Positions 50,136-60,368 are shown, counted from the stretch's first letter. The stretch: 64,000 bases of DNA from Spirochaetales bacterium (GCA_003247135.1 QKAW01000018.1:1-64000); one strand, 5' to 3'. Notes: a model not told the origin generated them from the letters alone. Program-made: numbers and translations.

Positions 50136-51379
50136 TTCTCTGATAACTTTTTTACTCTTTCACTTACCGGTGGGTGGGAGTAGTAATAGGTAGAGTAATA
50201 AATATCCGGAGTAAGATTACTTAGATTATCCTTGGAAAGTTTTAACAAAGCATTTATCAGAGAATCAGATTCTCCTCTTATTTTTTTTGCAAAATCATCC
50301 GCTTCAAATTCATGTTTTCTAGAGAGTTTGTTGGATAATGGGGTCAGAAAAAAAGTAAAAGAACTTGATATCATCATTATTAGTGTTATTAAACCATAAT
50401 AGGTTCCTGGCTGTAGACCGAAAGTTGTAAAAAGAGGTTGGAAACCAATAAGCAGGGATATAATAAAAAAAGTAACCGGTATTGTTAAAAAGGTTAATGT
50501 AATTTTTTTTGTTATATGCCCCATTTTCCAGTGGCCAATTTCGTGGGCAAGTACACCACAAAGTTCCTGAACCGTGAGGTTTTCAATTAAAGTATCATAG
50601 AGAACTATTCTTTTAGTCTTACCAATTCCCGTAAAATATGCATTGGAGTGCCCTGATCTTTTAGAACCATCCATAACAAAAATACCTGTCAGACTAAATT
50701 TTGCTTCTGTTGCCATTTTTTCAAGTTCGGTTTTTAATTCTCCATCTTCAAGTGGTGTAAACTTATTAAATATTGGAGCTATAAATGTTGGATATATTAC
50801 AACTAACAATAATTGAAATAGAATAAAAAATGTTGAAGCCAGAAGCCACCAGATTGAGCCGGTTTTCTCGATAAACATAAAAAGTGCAAAAAGAATAATT
50901 CCACCAAGAAAAACTGTTAAAACTGTCTGCTTAATTGTATCTGAAATATAGGATTTTATACTCATTTTATTAAAACCAAACTCCTCTTCAATTACAAAAG
51001 TTGAGTATATTGAGAATGGGATTTCTGAAATTGATAAAATAAAAGTGATAATTCCAATAAAAAGAATGCCATAAATTGTACTGTTTGAAATATAAGAAGA
51101 TAGGACTGATTCTATCTTCCCAAGAAAGCCGGAGAAAAGAATTATTACACTAAAGAGAGTAGAGAAAATTAGCCTTAATATTGAAAAATGCTCTTTTCTG
51201 AGTGTGTATTTAATACTTTTACTATAACTCTCTTTTGATATTAGAGATTGGAAAAGTAAGGGTATACTCTCCCTGTTTTTAATTACAGAATTTATATTAA
51301 GGGATGTCAGTGTAAAAACTGTTAGAAATTCCAGTGTTAATAGTGCTATGTAAAGTATTGTAAAACCTAGTTGATTCAT
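50132..51379 (-). CDS. M48 metalloprotease (Ste24/CAAX protease-like)
   Basis: A 415-residue membrane zinc protease. N-terminal transmembrane helices and a catalytic GVLAHEIGHWKMGH (HExxH) at about residues 270-283, with the third ligand Glu in EFEADDFAKK. Overall layout matches Ste24/CAAX prenyl protease 1. In bacteria the substrate is unknown; a role in membrane protein quality control is commonly suggested. It converges on the 48990 gene. Confidence 0.85.
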   Translation of the reverse strand: MNQLGFTILYIALLTLEFLTVFTLTSLNINSVIKNRESIPLLFQSLISKESYSKSIKYTLRKEHFSILRLIFSTLFSVIILFSGFLGKIESVLSSYISNSTIYGILFIGIITFILSISEIPFSIYSTFVIEEEFGFNKMSIKSYISDTIKQTVLTVFLGGIILFALFMFIEKTGSIWWLLASTFFILFQLLLVVIYPTFIAPIFNKFTPLEDGELKTELEKMATEAKFSLTGIFVMDGSKRSGHSNAYFTGIGKTKRIVLYDTLIENLTVQELCGVLAHEIGHWKMGHITKKITLTFLTIPVTFFIISLLIGFQPLFTTFGLQPGTYYGLITLIMMISSSFTFFLTPLSNKLSRKHEFEADDFAKKIRGESDSLINALLKLSKDNLSNLTPDIYYSTYYYSHPPVSERVKKLSEN

Positions 51380-51402
51380 TTAAAAGTCCTTATAAATAAA
51401 AA

Positions 51403-51421
51403 AACCCTGATAATCAGGGTT
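51403..51421 (-). terminator. Rho-independent terminator
   Basis: AACCCTGA (51403-51410) and TCAGGGTT (51414-51421) form a short stem with a 3-base loop; in minus-strand sense it is followed by TTTTTAT. It terminates the zinc-ribbon gene just upstream of the protease start. Confidence 0.75.
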
Positions 51422-51430
51422 ATAACCGTA

Positions 51431-51625
51431 TTAAAGTGCTGCTACAGCTTCTTTTAATTTACCGTTTTTTACAGCTTTGTTACACTGCTTACAAATATTA
51501 ACTTTTTTCTCGTTAAGTTCGTTTTCGTAAACAGTTTTAATAGCTGTTCTTTTACAAAGAGGACATACTCCTCTACCACTTTTTACCTGATCTCGGATTC
51601 CTTTTCCTCTGTGAGCTTTTGACAT
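51431..51625 (-). CDS. Spirochaete-type small zinc-ribbon protein
   Basis: A 64-residue protein with two CxxC pairs, CPLC at 21-24 and CKQC at 45-48, and a basic N-terminus SKAHRGKGIRDQVKSGRGV. I recall near-identical small proteins in Treponema-type spirochaetes. The basic, zinc-bound form suggests an RNA- or ribosome-associated role, but none is known to me. It has its own terminator. It supports the lineage call. Confidence 0.7.
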   Translation of the reverse strand: MSKAHRGKGIRDQVKSGRGVCPLCKRTAIKTVYENELNEKKVNICKQCNKAVKNGKLKEAVAAL

Positions 51626-51719
51626 TTATACTCTCCTAATAATTATTAGTTATTTATGATTAATCAGATATGTAATATACTTCTGATGTTAATTCTTGTC
51701 AATGAACCAGGGGGTATTA

Positions 51720-52367
51720 ATGGACATGGAGTGGGAACAATTTCTTGAAAAAGAGAGAAATTGTGATTATTTTGAGAAACTTTGCTCATTTTTAGAAATT
51801 GAGTATGAAAAAAAAGTGATATATCCTAAAAAGATAGATATATATAGAGCTTTGGAATTAACGCCTCTATCAAAAATAAAATGTGTAATTATTGGGCAGG
51901 ATCCCTATTTTAACCCGGATGAAGCCACAGGTTTAGCTTTCTCGGTTAATGAAGATATAAAAATTCCACCATCCTTGAAAAATATATATAAAGAATTAAA
52001 TGATGATTTAGGAATAATTAGATATAATGGTGATTTGACAGATTGGGCAAAAGAAGGTGTTTTCTTGTTAAACAGAGTACTAACTGTAGAAGCTGGTAAA
52101 CCAAATTCCCATAAAAAAATAGGATGGTTAAAATTTACTATGGAGATTATAAAGAGGATCTCAAAAATTGAGAGACCACTGGTATTTATGCTTTGGGGAG
52201 GAGAAGCAATAAAGCTTAAGAGATTTATTGATAATCGACACCTGGTTTTAACAGCACCACATCCTAGTCCATTATCATCCTATAGAGGATTTTTTGGTTG
52301 TAAACACTTCTCCAGGTGTAATATTTTTTTAGAGTCTAAGGGATTATCCGGGGTTAAATGGGGATAG
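51720..52367 (+). CDS. ung: Uracil-DNA glycosylase
   Basis: About 215 residues from the ATG at 51720, preceded by GGGGGT; in-frame starts at 51696 and 51702 lack this. Family 1 UDG motifs: IIGQDPYF (catalytic Asp, water activation) at about residues 61-68, HPSPLSSYRGFFGCKHF (the Leu intercalation loop and catalytic His). It excises uracil from DNA. Downstream an SDR gene starts 2 bp after its stop. Confidence 0.92.
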   Translation: MDMEWEQFLEKERNCDYFEKLCSFLEIEYEKKVIYPKKIDIYRALELTPLSKIKCVIIGQDPYFNPDEATGLAFSVNEDIKIPPSLKNIYKELNDDLGIIRYNGDLTDWAKEGVFLLNRVLTVEAGKPNSHKKIGWLKFTMEIIKRISKIERPLVFMLWGGEAIKLKRFIDNRHLVLTAPHPSPLSSYRGFFGCKHFSRCNIFLESKGLSGVKWG

Positions 52368-52369
52368 AT

Positions 52370-53158
52370 ATGAGTAAGTGGGCAATAATTACAGGAGCAA
52401 CAAGCGGAATAGGTAAAGCATACTCTATTTTACTTGCAGAAAAGGGATATAACTTAATAATTACCGGTAGAAGAGAGGAGCTTCTATCTAATAATAGAGA
52501 TTATTTAATTAACACTTTTAGAATTGAAGTTGAGTCTTACATTGTTGATTTTTCAAAACCAGAGATGTTTCATGATTTTCTTGGTCAAGTTTCACTAAAT
52601 AAACAGGTCGAATTTTTAGTAAATAATGTTGGTTTTTCAAATCACTCAAATTTTTTTGAAACAGATTTTTCAATAAATGAGAAGATGATCGATGTACATA
52701 TAAGATGTTTGGCCTCTTTAGTTCATACTTTTGTTCCAATTATGAAGAACAATGGTTCCGGATTTATTGTTAATATCTCATCTCTTGCAGGTTTTTTACC
52801 ATCTCTCTCTGATCCATTCTATTCAGGAACAAAGAGTTTTATAAACACCTATTCTGAATCAATTTCCATGATATTAAAAAGTGAAGGAATAAAGGTGCAG
52901 TCTCTATGTCCAGGTTTTACACGAACTGATTTTCATAAAAAAATGAATTTAAATGCTAAAACATTCAGGAATAAAGGGTTAAAAAGATGGATGAATCCAG
53001 AGGATGTTGTTGATTACTCTTTTAGAAAACTGTCTAGGAGCAGTGTTATAGTTATCCCGGGGATAGCTAACAAAATACTCTATTACTCTTTAAAAATTAT
53101 ACCTAAATGTCTCTATTATAAGTTAGCAGGAAGGAAAAGAGTCTTAAATGAAAGGTGA
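52370..53158 (+). CDS. SDR-family oxidoreductase
   Basis: About 262 residues from the ATG at 52370 with GGGGAT upstream. TGATSGIGKAYS (TGxxxGIG) binds NAD(P); NNVG; and the active-site Ser, Tyr and Lys in NISSLAGF and YSGTKSF. Position between ung and a patatin-like gene, overlapping the latter by 11 bp, suggests lipid-related metabolism. Substrate unknown. Confidence 0.85.
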   Translation: MSKWAIITGATSGIGKAYSILLAEKGYNLIITGRREELLSNNRDYLINTFRIEVESYIVDFSKPEMFHDFLGQVSLNKQVEFLVNNVGFSNHSNFFETDFSINEKMIDVHIRCLASLVHTFVPIMKNNGSGFIVNISSLAGFLPSLSDPFYSGTKSFINTYSESISMILKSEGIKVQSLCPGFTRTDFHKKMNLNAKTFRNKGLKRWMNPEDVVDYSFRKLSRSSVIVIPGIANKILYYSLKIIPKCLYYKLAGRKRVLNER

Positions 53159-54356
53159 AAAACTTGGATTGGTTTTAGAAGGAGGTGGAGCTAAAGGGGC
53201 TTATCATCTCGGTGTTTATAAAGCTCTTCTGGAGTTGGGGTACAGAATTAATGGGGTTGCAGGAACCTCTATCGGGGCTTTAAATGGAGCTCTTATAGTT
53301 CAGGGTGATTGGAAAAAAATGTATAATTTCTGGTATAACTCCTCTAATCTCCTTGCCTATGGTATTAGCGATGAAGACTTCAGGAAAATAAGTCATTTTA
53401 ATCCTGAGCATGTACTTTATGCGGCCAGTTTTCTGGGGGATGTTATTAAAAATCATGGTCTGGATGTTAGAAAAATTAAGCAGCTATATGCAGATATGTT
53501 AAATGAGAAAAAGGTTAGAAGATCAAAGATGGATCTTGGTCTTGTAACAGTTAAACTGGATAATCTGAAAACTGTAGAAATTTTTAAGGATCAGATACCA
53601 AATGGTCAATTATATGAATATTTAATGGCAAGTTCCAATTTTCCACTATTTCACAGGGATAGTGAGTATGAAAAAAAGTTTATAGACGGAGGAATTATGA
53701 ATAATCTGCCATTAAATATGCTTCCTGAAAGAGGTTATAAAAAACTTATTGCTGTTAGAACCTTTGCAATAGGGAGGACAATAAACTATAGAAATCCGGA
53801 TGTTGAGGTTCACTATATAAAACCATCAAGGCCTTTGGGAAACATGCTGGATTTTAATAAAAAACAGGCAAGGGAGAATTTAGTTCTTGGTTATCTGGAT
53901 ACCTACAGAACTATGGCAGGCTATGCTGGGGACATCTTCTGTATAAAACCCCTAAAAGAGGACTTTTCATACATTAATAAACTTCTTAATACTGCTGATG
54001 AAAATATTACTAAAGCTGCAAAGGTTATGGGTTATAGAGATATAAATCCTAAAAGATTTCTTCTTGAAAAACTTTTGCCACAAATTGCAGATTATCTGAA
54101 TCTGGGACTAAATGTCTCCTACGAGATTCTAATAATCTCTTTTTTCGAGGAGATTGCCAAATCACTTTCTATTGATAGAGACAGAATATACAATTCTGAG
54201 GAATTTATAAATCTGGTAAAAAAACAGTTTTTTATTGAGCATAAAAACTTTAAAAAATATAAGAGTCTACCTAGAATTATTCATACTAGTTCTTTTTTAA
54301 CTTCCTTTTTAAAGAATGATTTTTTTTATTTTATAATGGAGATATTTTTTAAATAA
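53148..54356 (+). CDS. Patatin-like phospholipase
   Basis: A 402-residue patatin-domain protein. LVLEGGGAKGAYHLG (oxyanion hole GGGxKG) at about residues 8-22, the nucleophile Ser in GTSIGALNG (GxSxG), and the catalytic Asp in DGGIMNNLP. It is a cytoplasmic acyl-lipid hydrolase, family knowledge. The C-terminal about 130 residues are unrecognised. It overlaps the SDR gene. Confidence 0.85.
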   Translation: MKGEKLGLVLEGGGAKGAYHLGVYKALLELGYRINGVAGTSIGALNGALIVQGDWKKMYNFWYNSSNLLAYGISDEDFRKISHFNPEHVLYAASFLGDVIKNHGLDVRKIKQLYADMLNEKKVRRSKMDLGLVTVKLDNLKTVEIFKDQIPNGQLYEYLMASSNFPLFHRDSEYEKKFIDGGIMNNLPLNMLPERGYKKLIAVRTFAIGRTINYRNPDVEVHYIKPSRPLGNMLDFNKKQARENLVLGYLDTYRTMAGYAGDIFCIKPLKEDFSYINKLLNTADENITKAAKVMGYRDINPKRFLLEKLLPQIADYLNLGLNVSYEILIISFFEEIAKSLSIDRDRIYNSEEFINLVKKQFFIEHKNFKKYKSLPRIIHTSSFLTSFLKNDFFYFIMEIFFK

Positions 54357-54417
54357 TTTTGATTTTTAAATTATAAGTATTAAAATTATAAGTGAGATCA
54401 ATTTAAAGGAGTATCTT

Positions 54418-55062
54418 ATGAAAATTCCATTAAAGGCTAAAGTTACATGTAAAGATGGTGAATACGGAAGCGTTAAGGAGCTTCTGGTTGATCCTGTAAA
54501 AGAAAAAGTTACCCATATAGTAATTTCCAACAAACACAGCGGAGTTGAATATATTCTTCCAATTGTATTGCTTGATTATACTTCGGATTCAATTGTCTCT
54601 ATTGATAAAACTGCTTCTGAGATTAATAAATATCCTAAATTTATTATACATGATTTTATAACTGTTCCTACTGCTGATGTAAATTTTTCATTCTGGTCTT
54701 CTGATCCGTCATTACCCCACTCCTATACAATGTTTCCCTATGTAATTCATGATGGTAAACCTGTTATTGAGGTATCAAAAGAGGCTATTCCAAATGGTGA
54801 GTTTAAACTAAAAAGAGGAATGGCAATAAAGGATAATACTGGAAAAAATGTAGGAAAAATTGATGAATTAATCGTAGATCCTGAAAGAGATCATATAACA
54901 CATATTGTGTTAAGAACCGGCCATCTCTTTGGTAAAAAAGATGTTGTTGTTCCTAATATTAATATTACATCATTCTCTAGTGAGTCTATTACCCTCTCCT
55001 TAAATGTTGATGAAATAAAGGATCTACCTGAAGTATTAATTAAGAGGGCCTGGAAGGATTAG
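54418..55062 (+). CDS. Tandem PRC-barrel protein
   Basis: A 214-residue protein of two PRC-barrel-type halves. Half 1 (about 1-90) has GSVKELLVDPVKEKVTHIVI; half 2 (about 125-214) has VGKIDELIVDPERDHITHIVLR. PRC-barrels appear in RNA-processing (RimM) and membrane-associated proteins. AAGGAG precedes ATG. A stretch of H, S and P residues links the halves. It converges on the lactonase gene by 4 bp. Role unknown. Confidence 0.75.
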   Translation: MKIPLKAKVTCKDGEYGSVKELLVDPVKEKVTHIVISNKHSGVEYILPIVLLDYTSDSIVSIDKTASEINKYPKFIIHDFITVPTADVNFSFWSSDPSLPHSYTMFPYVIHDGKPVIEVSKEAIPNGEFKLKRGMAIKDNTGKNVGKIDELIVDPERDHITHIVLRTGHLFGKKDVVVPNINITSFSSESITLSLNVDEIKDLPEVLIKRAWKD

Positions 55063-56066
55063 TTAAGGTTTACAATACATACCGGGGATCCGGTTTTTAA
55101 TTCACTGCCAAAACTGCCCTCTGGCAAGCCACTTAAGGGATGGAATTTCATGGTTGAAATATTATCTGAATCCTGGTTTGCTATAACCAAGAACTCACCA
55201 TTAGGTGAGAAGGTTATATCTCTTGGTTTATCCCCACCACAATCAATGGATGAGTGGAATTTTAACTCAGTTCTAGTAGTATCTCTCTCAATTATATAGG
55301 TTGATATTGTGTTCATAAAACGGTTTGATATGGTGAGTGTTTTACCGCTAGGGTGTATTTTTATAGCTGCAGGGGAACATTGAATATTTATATTCTGTAT
55401 GTGGGTTTCTATTCTTTGAATTATTTCCTTAGGGGATCCATTTTTATCCAGACTAATAACCAGTATATATGGTTTTAATTCACATAACAGAAAGAGATAT
55501 CTACTATAGGGGTCAAATAGAAGGTGTCTGGGACCATATCCCTCTTGAATATTAAAAGCAGTGTATTCTGAAATATTATTTAGGTTATGAATCCATAATT
55601 TATCATTGCCCAGGTCGCACACATACAATTTAGTCTCGTCCGGGTTAACTACTGCCTGATGAGCTCTGGATTGGATTCCAGAATAGTATATATTTTTTAA
55701 AATTTTTATTTGAGAGTTTTGGTTTATATATTCAAATAGTGAACCTTTACTATATGAAGTCCCAAAAATTCTATCTTTATATGTTGTTAAGTGACAAAAG
55801 CCGTCATTGGATTTTTCAGAGCTGTTTTTCTGGTATATTATACTATTTTCTATAGATAGTTGATAAATCTTGGAATTATGATTATCAGATTCTGAGCATG
55901 AGAATAGATTACTTGTCTCTTTTGAATAGCATAGATATGTTGGGTTCTCTATACTGGGAAAATTTCCATACTCTATTATATTTTCAGCTTCTTTATCTAT
56001 AGCAATTAAGCTGACTCCTTTACCTTTATCAGTATAGGAACCAATTGCAAAGTAATATTTATCCAT
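55059..56066 (-). CDS. Lactonase-family seven-bladed beta-propeller
   Basis: About 335 residues from the ATG at 56066 with GAGG 7 bp upstream; an alternative TTG is at 56072. It has the YkgB/6-phosphogluconolactonase-family layout: YYFAIGSYT at the start, GYGPRHLLFDPYSRYLFLL, SPAAIKIHPSGKTL and GDKPRDITFSPNGEFLVIANQ are repeated blade motifs. Cytoplasmic. It could open 6-phosphogluconolactone in the pentose phosphate pathway; the family also has other roles. Confidence 0.8.
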   Translation of the reverse strand: MDKYYFAIGSYTDKGKGVSLIAIDKEAENIIEYGNFPSIENPTYLCYSKETSNLFSCSESDNHNSKIYQLSIENSIIYQKNSSEKSNDGFCHLTTYKDRIFGTSYSKGSLFEYINQNSQIKILKNIYYSGIQSRAHQAVVNPDETKLYVCDLGNDKLWIHNLNNISEYTAFNIQEGYGPRHLLFDPYSRYLFLLCELKPYILVISLDKNGSPKEIIQRIETHIQNINIQCSPAAIKIHPSGKTLTISNRFMNTISTYIIERDTTRTELKFHSSIDCGGDKPRDITFSPNGEFLVIANQDSDNISTMKFHPLSGLPEGSFGSELKTGSPVCIVNLN

Positions 56067-56122
56067 AAACAACCTCTGCCATATATTATATACATAAAAT
56101 ATATAATATATGAATAAGGAGT

Positions 56123-56145
56123 CCCCCGGATTTACAACCCGGGGG
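56123..56145. terminator. GC-rich hairpin downstream of htrA
   Basis: CCCCCGG (56123-56129) pairs with CCGGGGG (56139-56145) across a 9-base loop, about 17 bp after the htrA stop on the minus strand. T-run is weak, so termination is only likely. Confidence 0.5.
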
Positions 56146-56161
56146 AAGAAATATGAAAAAA

Positions 56162-57565
56162 TTATTCGTTAGAAAGTATTAATTTAATTTTCTGGTTATT
56201 TCTGATTACATTTAAAGTAACCTCTTTGTCTGATTTTGATATGTACTTATAAAAATCAGGTGTTGTGGTTATAGCCTTTCCATCTATATGGGTAATTATA
56301 TCTCCAGGAATTATTCCAGTTAATTTTGCTATTGAGTCATCAACAACAGAGACTACAATAACTCCCTTAGTCTGTTTAGATAGTTTATTCTCACTATTTT
56401 TGTTTATACTATCTATTATCTCATCTGTAAGAGTTATTGAATTTATTCCAGGCCATAATAGAGCTTTCATATTCTCTTCTGTTCTAAGCTCAGGATATAT
56501 TCTTATTGTCTGACTGCTATTATCCCGTAATATTTCAAATGTTGCCAACTTTCCGGCTGGTAAATTCCCTACTGCTTTTAAAAGATCATCACTATTTGTA
56601 ATGTTTTTACCGTTTACATTTGTTACTATATCTCCAGGTTTTAATCCACCTTTATCTGCTGGGGACTTTTTAAAGATATTATGGATAAAAGCACCGTTTT
56701 GATCATTATTCTTTAATGATTCCTTTATCTCTGTTGGGATATTACCCATACTAACACCAAGCCATCCATACTCAACGGAACCTTTGTCTATTAAATCTCG
56801 GATAACTTTTTTTGCATTGTTAATTGGTATTGAAAACCCAAGGCCAATGTTTCCACCTGTTTGTGAAGCAATCCATGAGTTGATACCAATTATTTCACCA
56901 TCAATATTAACAAGAGCTCCACCGGAATTACCCTGGTTAATTGCAGCGTCAGTCTGAATATAATCAGTAAAATCAGCTTCCATTCCTGTTGCTGAACTTC
57001 TTCCAATAGCACTTATAATACCCAGTGTCACAGTGGATTCATAACCTAAAGGACTACCTATAGCTATTGCCCAATCACCAATAAAAATATCATCAGAATC
57101 CCCCAGTTTGGCTACAGGTATAAAATCCGATGTTTCGAAAACCAGTAATCCCAGGTCTTTTCTTGGATCTGTTCCAACAATTTTAGCGTCATAGGACTTT
57201 CCATTTGTAAAATGTATTGTTAATTCCTGGGCATCCTTTACAACATGGTTATTAGTTAAAACATATTTCTTTTTACCGTCGGCTTCAACAACAATTCCGG
57301 AACCAAGACCCTTTGATTCAAATTCCTGAAACTCCGGTTCTTTATTCTGATCGCTGTTGTCATTTCTGAAAAAGAAATCAAACGGGTTTCTTCCTGCCTG
57401 AACTTTGGTTTTAATTACTGTATCTATTTGCACTACAACAGGGGTTACATCTCTTGCTACTTTTCTAAAGGGATTATCCTTTTCTGTAGATGCAAAACCA
57501 AATGTGGATAAGCTTAATAACATTAAAATAACTGTAAGTCTGTTTATTATTCTATACATGGTCAT
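56162..57565 (-). CDS. HtrA/Deg-type periplasmic serine protease
   Basis: A 467-residue protease with an N-terminal signal peptide (about 1-25). Trypsin-like domain with H107 (LTNNHVV), D137 (DPRKDLGLL) and S214 (NQGNSGGALV). Two PDZ domains follow (about 255-340 and 385-465), binding misfolded protein termini. The two-PDZ form matches DegP/DegQ-type quality control in the periplasm. Gene is alone; promoter lies in the gap to the CorC-type gene. Confidence 0.9.
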   Translation of the reverse strand: MTMYRIINRLTVILMLLSLSTFGFASTEKDNPFRKVARDVTPVVVQIDTVIKTKVQAGRNPFDFFFRNDNSDQNKEPEFQEFESKGLGSGIVVEADGKKKYVLTNNHVVKDAQELTIHFTNGKSYDAKIVGTDPRKDLGLLVFETSDFIPVAKLGDSDDIFIGDWAIAIGSPLGYESTVTLGIISAIGRSSATGMEADFTDYIQTDAAINQGNSGGALVNIDGEIIGINSWIASQTGGNIGLGFSIPINNAKKVIRDLIDKGSVEYGWLGVSMGNIPTEIKESLKNNDQNGAFIHNIFKKSPADKGGLKPGDIVTNVNGKNITNSDDLLKAVGNLPAGKLATFEILRDNSSQTIRIYPELRTEENMKALLWPGINSITLTDEIIDSINKNSENKLSKQTKGVIVVSVVDDSIAKLTGIIPGDIITHIDGKAITTTPDFYKYISKSDKEVTLNVIRNNQKIKLILSNE

Positions 57566-57724
57566 CTCCTTCCATTTTTTAATTATAATATAAATCAGGA
57601 AGATTACGTTATTATTTCTTTAGTATTACTAATTTGTAACAATATAATTTATTTTTTGGGGACTTAAATGAATTGTACTTGCTTTTTTGTCTGGAAAAAT
57701 AAAAAATATTACAAGGAGTTTATT

Positions 57725-59005
57725 TTGAGTATTCTTGAGCGTTTTTTATATATTTGGGCCTTGATAGTAATAAGTTCATTTTTTTCAATGGCAGAGATTT
57801 CACTTGCAGGTGCTAGAAAGATTAAGCTTCAGCTGTTATTTGAGAGTGGGGATAAAAGAGCAAAGAAAGTTCTGGATTTGCAAAAGAATCCCGGTAATTT
57901 TTTTACATCAGTACAAATTGGTTTGAATATTGTAGCTCTTTTAGCAGGTATTATTGGAGATGGAATTTTAAACCAGTATGTTTCAATATTTATAGAAAAC
58001 AGAACAATTTCCTTTTTAATTTCATTTCTGTTTGTAACCGCAATTTTTATAGAATTTGCTGATCTGATACCTAAAAGAATTGCTATGATTTATCCTGAAA
58101 AGGTTGCCCTGGTTCTTGTTAATAAAATGGTTCTGGTAAACAAAATTTTATTTCCTGTTATACTTCTTTTTAATGGTCTGGCCAACCTTGTTTTTAAAAT
58201 ATTTAAACTATCCTACTCAAGAGAGGACAGCGTTACCTACGATGATATAATAGCAATTGTTAATGCGGGAGCCCAGGCTGGTACAGTTAGAACCCAGGAA
58301 CAGTCATTTATACAGAATGTATTTGAGCTGGATGAGAGATGGGTTTCATCTGCAATGACAACAAGAGATGAAATTGTCTACTTTACCTTAAATGAGAGTG
58401 AACAGGAAATTAAGGATAAAATTGAAAATAATCCTCACTCCAGATTTCTGGTATGTGAAGATACAATTGACTCAATCTATGGCTATGTAGACTCTAAATT
58501 TTTACTCTCTAAAATGCTTAAAGGGGACTTCTCTAATTTAAGTAATTTGTCCGAAATTACCAACAGAAATATTCTAATAATACCTAATACCCTCTCTTTA
58601 TCTGAGATGCTGGACAGGTTTAATTCAACAAGGCAGAATTTCTCAGTTATTTTAAATGAATACGGACATGTCGTAGGAATAATTACATTACAGGATGTTA
58701 TCTCAACTCTAATGGGAGAACTGGATCCACTGAATCAGGAAGAGTATATAATTAAAAGAGATAGTAATTCATGGCTAATTGATGGGTTAACCCCGGTTGA
58801 AGATGTAAAAAAAGTATTAAATATTGATCATTTTACAGAAGAAGATACCTATGAGACTATTGCAGGCTTTATGTTCTACATGTTAAAGAATATACCTAAA
58901 AAAGGTGCATCAGTAGAGTATCTTAATTATAGTTTTGAAGTTGTTGATGTTGATAATTTTAAGATTGATCAATTACTGGTAATAAGAAAAGAGGACATTA
59001 AATAA
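57725..59005 (+). CDS. CNNM/CorC-type transporter-like protein
   Basis: About 426 residues from TTG at 57725, with AAGGAG 6 bp before; an ATG at 57668 lacks a site. DUF21 membrane domain with four helices (about 1-180), a CBS pair (about 210-320) and the CorC_HlyC C-terminal domain (about 345-425). Members include Mg2+/Co2+ exporters; hemolysin annotation is historical. It converges on the histidine kinase gene by 8 bp. Confidence 0.85.
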   Translation: MSILERFLYIWALIVISSFFSMAEISLAGARKIKLQLLFESGDKRAKKVLDLQKNPGNFFTSVQIGLNIVALLAGIIGDGILNQYVSIFIENRTISFLISFLFVTAIFIEFADLIPKRIAMIYPEKVALVLVNKMVLVNKILFPVILLFNGLANLVFKIFKLSYSREDSVTYDDIIAIVNAGAQAGTVRTQEQSFIQNVFELDERWVSSAMTTRDEIVYFTLNESEQEIKDKIENNPHSRFLVCEDTIDSIYGYVDSKFLLSKMLKGDFSNLSNLSEITNRNILIIPNTLSLSEMLDRFNSTRQNFSVILNEYGHVVGIITLQDVISTLMGELDPLNQEEYIIKRDSNSWLIDGLTPVEDVKKVLNIDHFTEEDTYETIAGFMFYMLKNIPKKGASVEYLNYSFEVVDVDNFKIDQLLVIRKEDIK

Positions 59006-60368
59006 TCAAAGGCAGTGTAACAGTAAAGACAGAACCCTTCCCCAGGGTACTTTCAACACTTACACTGCCTTTGTGAGCTGTTACTATAGCTTTTACCATA
59101 CTTAAACCAAGACCCAGTCCGGGTTCATTTCTGCTTCGGGTTGATCTATAAAGTCTATCCCATATATTTGAGATCTCATCCTGGGAAATTCCAATACCAG
59201 AGTCAGAAACAGATATTTTAAGTTTGGAATTCTCCTCATAAACATTTATGTTTACTACTTCCCCTTCATTTGAATATTTAACTGCATTATCCAGAAGATT
59301 TGAAATTACCTGTTTAAGTTTTATCTCATCCCCAATAAAATTACTCTTGGGATAGCTATATTTTAAAAGAATGTTAATCATTTTATCTTCAGCAATAAAA
59401 CTGTATAAATCAACAGATTTATCTATTAACTCTTTTAAGTTAAACTCTTTGATATCCAGTTTTAAAACACCATTTTCCGATGCAGTAATATCCAGCAAGG
59501 CATTTAGAATTTTTATTATAGAGTCAATCTCCTCTATGGAGTCAGCTAAAGCATCTCTTAAAACATCCGGATCATCATTAGTAAGGGCAACCTCAGAAAT
59601 TCCCCTTATTCTGGTTAAAGGTGTTCTCAGATCGTGGCTTACATTATCAAGAGTCTCTCTCATACCTCTAATCAAGGTCTCATTCTTTTTAAATAGTGTA
59701 TCAAAAAGTGTAACAAGTTCAGATAACTCATCATCTGCATTATATTTTTTGATCTCATTTTTTATTTTTCCGGTTTTAATTACGTTTTTTATAGTCTGAG
59801 TCAGATCAAGCACAGGTTTTAAAGTATTTTTTGAGTACCAAAGTCCAAAGAACATACTTAAAAAAACAAGAGGAACAATCAGTATTATAAAAACCTTATT
59901 CAGGATTCTAATAAACTGTTTTATATACTGATCGCTAATACCTGTCTGAAAAATTGTATTATCTTCAGCAATATGAGTAAGAACTTTAAGGTTAAAGTCA
60001 TACATCTCGGATTTTAGTATTGTAACCTCACCCTCACTCTTATTACTCAGCAAGTCGTAGTCAAAATTACCTCTCCAGGAGGTTGGTCCAATATCAAACA
60101 CAGAGATATCTTTTTGCATCCGTATAAAAAAAGGCTTTCCATCGTACTGCATGTTTGAAATATCTATACCTGCAAGAATAAGATTAATACCACCTTTCTC
60201 ATATTTGGATTCAAGAACCTGTAGCTGATATGTCATCTGCTGAATATCCTCATTCTCAAGAAATTGAATGATTAAAAATGATAAGGCTAAAAAAATAATA
60301 ACTGAGACAAGTGTTGAAAAAAGTGTAAATGTCAGTGCAATTTTTACATTTACTTTATTTAAGAACAT
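58998..60368 (-). CDS. Sensor histidine kinase
   Basis: About 456 residues from an ATG at 60368 (GTG at 60377 possible). TM1 (about 12-34), an extracytoplasmic region, TM2 (about 160-180), HAMP, HisKA with phospho-acceptor His in DNVSHDLRTPLTRI, and HATPase with LLDNAVKYS (N box), DSGIGIS and GLGLGLSMV (G boxes). It pairs with the response regulator upstream, whose gene overlaps it by 14-23 bp. Signal unknown. Confidence 0.88.
   Translation of the reverse strand: MFLNKVNVKIALTFTLFSTLVSVIIFLALSFLIIQFLENEDIQQMTYQLQVLESKYEKGGINLILAGIDISNMQYDGKPFFIRMQKDISVFDIGPTSWRGNFDYDLLSNKSEGEVTILKSEMYDFNLKVLTHIAEDNTIFQTGISDQYIKQFIRILNKVFIILIVPLVFLSMFFGLWYSKNTLKPVLDLTQTIKNVIKTGKIKNEIKKYNADDELSELVTLFDTLFKKNETLIRGMRETLDNVSHDLRTPLTRIRGISEVALTNDDPDVLRDALADSIEEIDSIIKILNALLDITASENGVLKLDIKEFNLKELIDKSVDLYSFIAEDKMINILLKYSYPKSNFIGDEIKLKQVISNLLDNAVKYSNEGEVVNINVYEENSKLKISVSDSGIGISQDEISNIWDRLYRSTRSRNEPGLGLGLSMVKAIVTAHKGSVSVESTLGKGSVFTVTLPLII

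Noticed and set aside
51431-51625. Ribosomal protein L28 for the small zinc-ribbon gene
   Set aside because: The size and CxxC pairs are superficially similar, but the sequence lacks the L28 pattern and matches a different spirochaete-type small protein.
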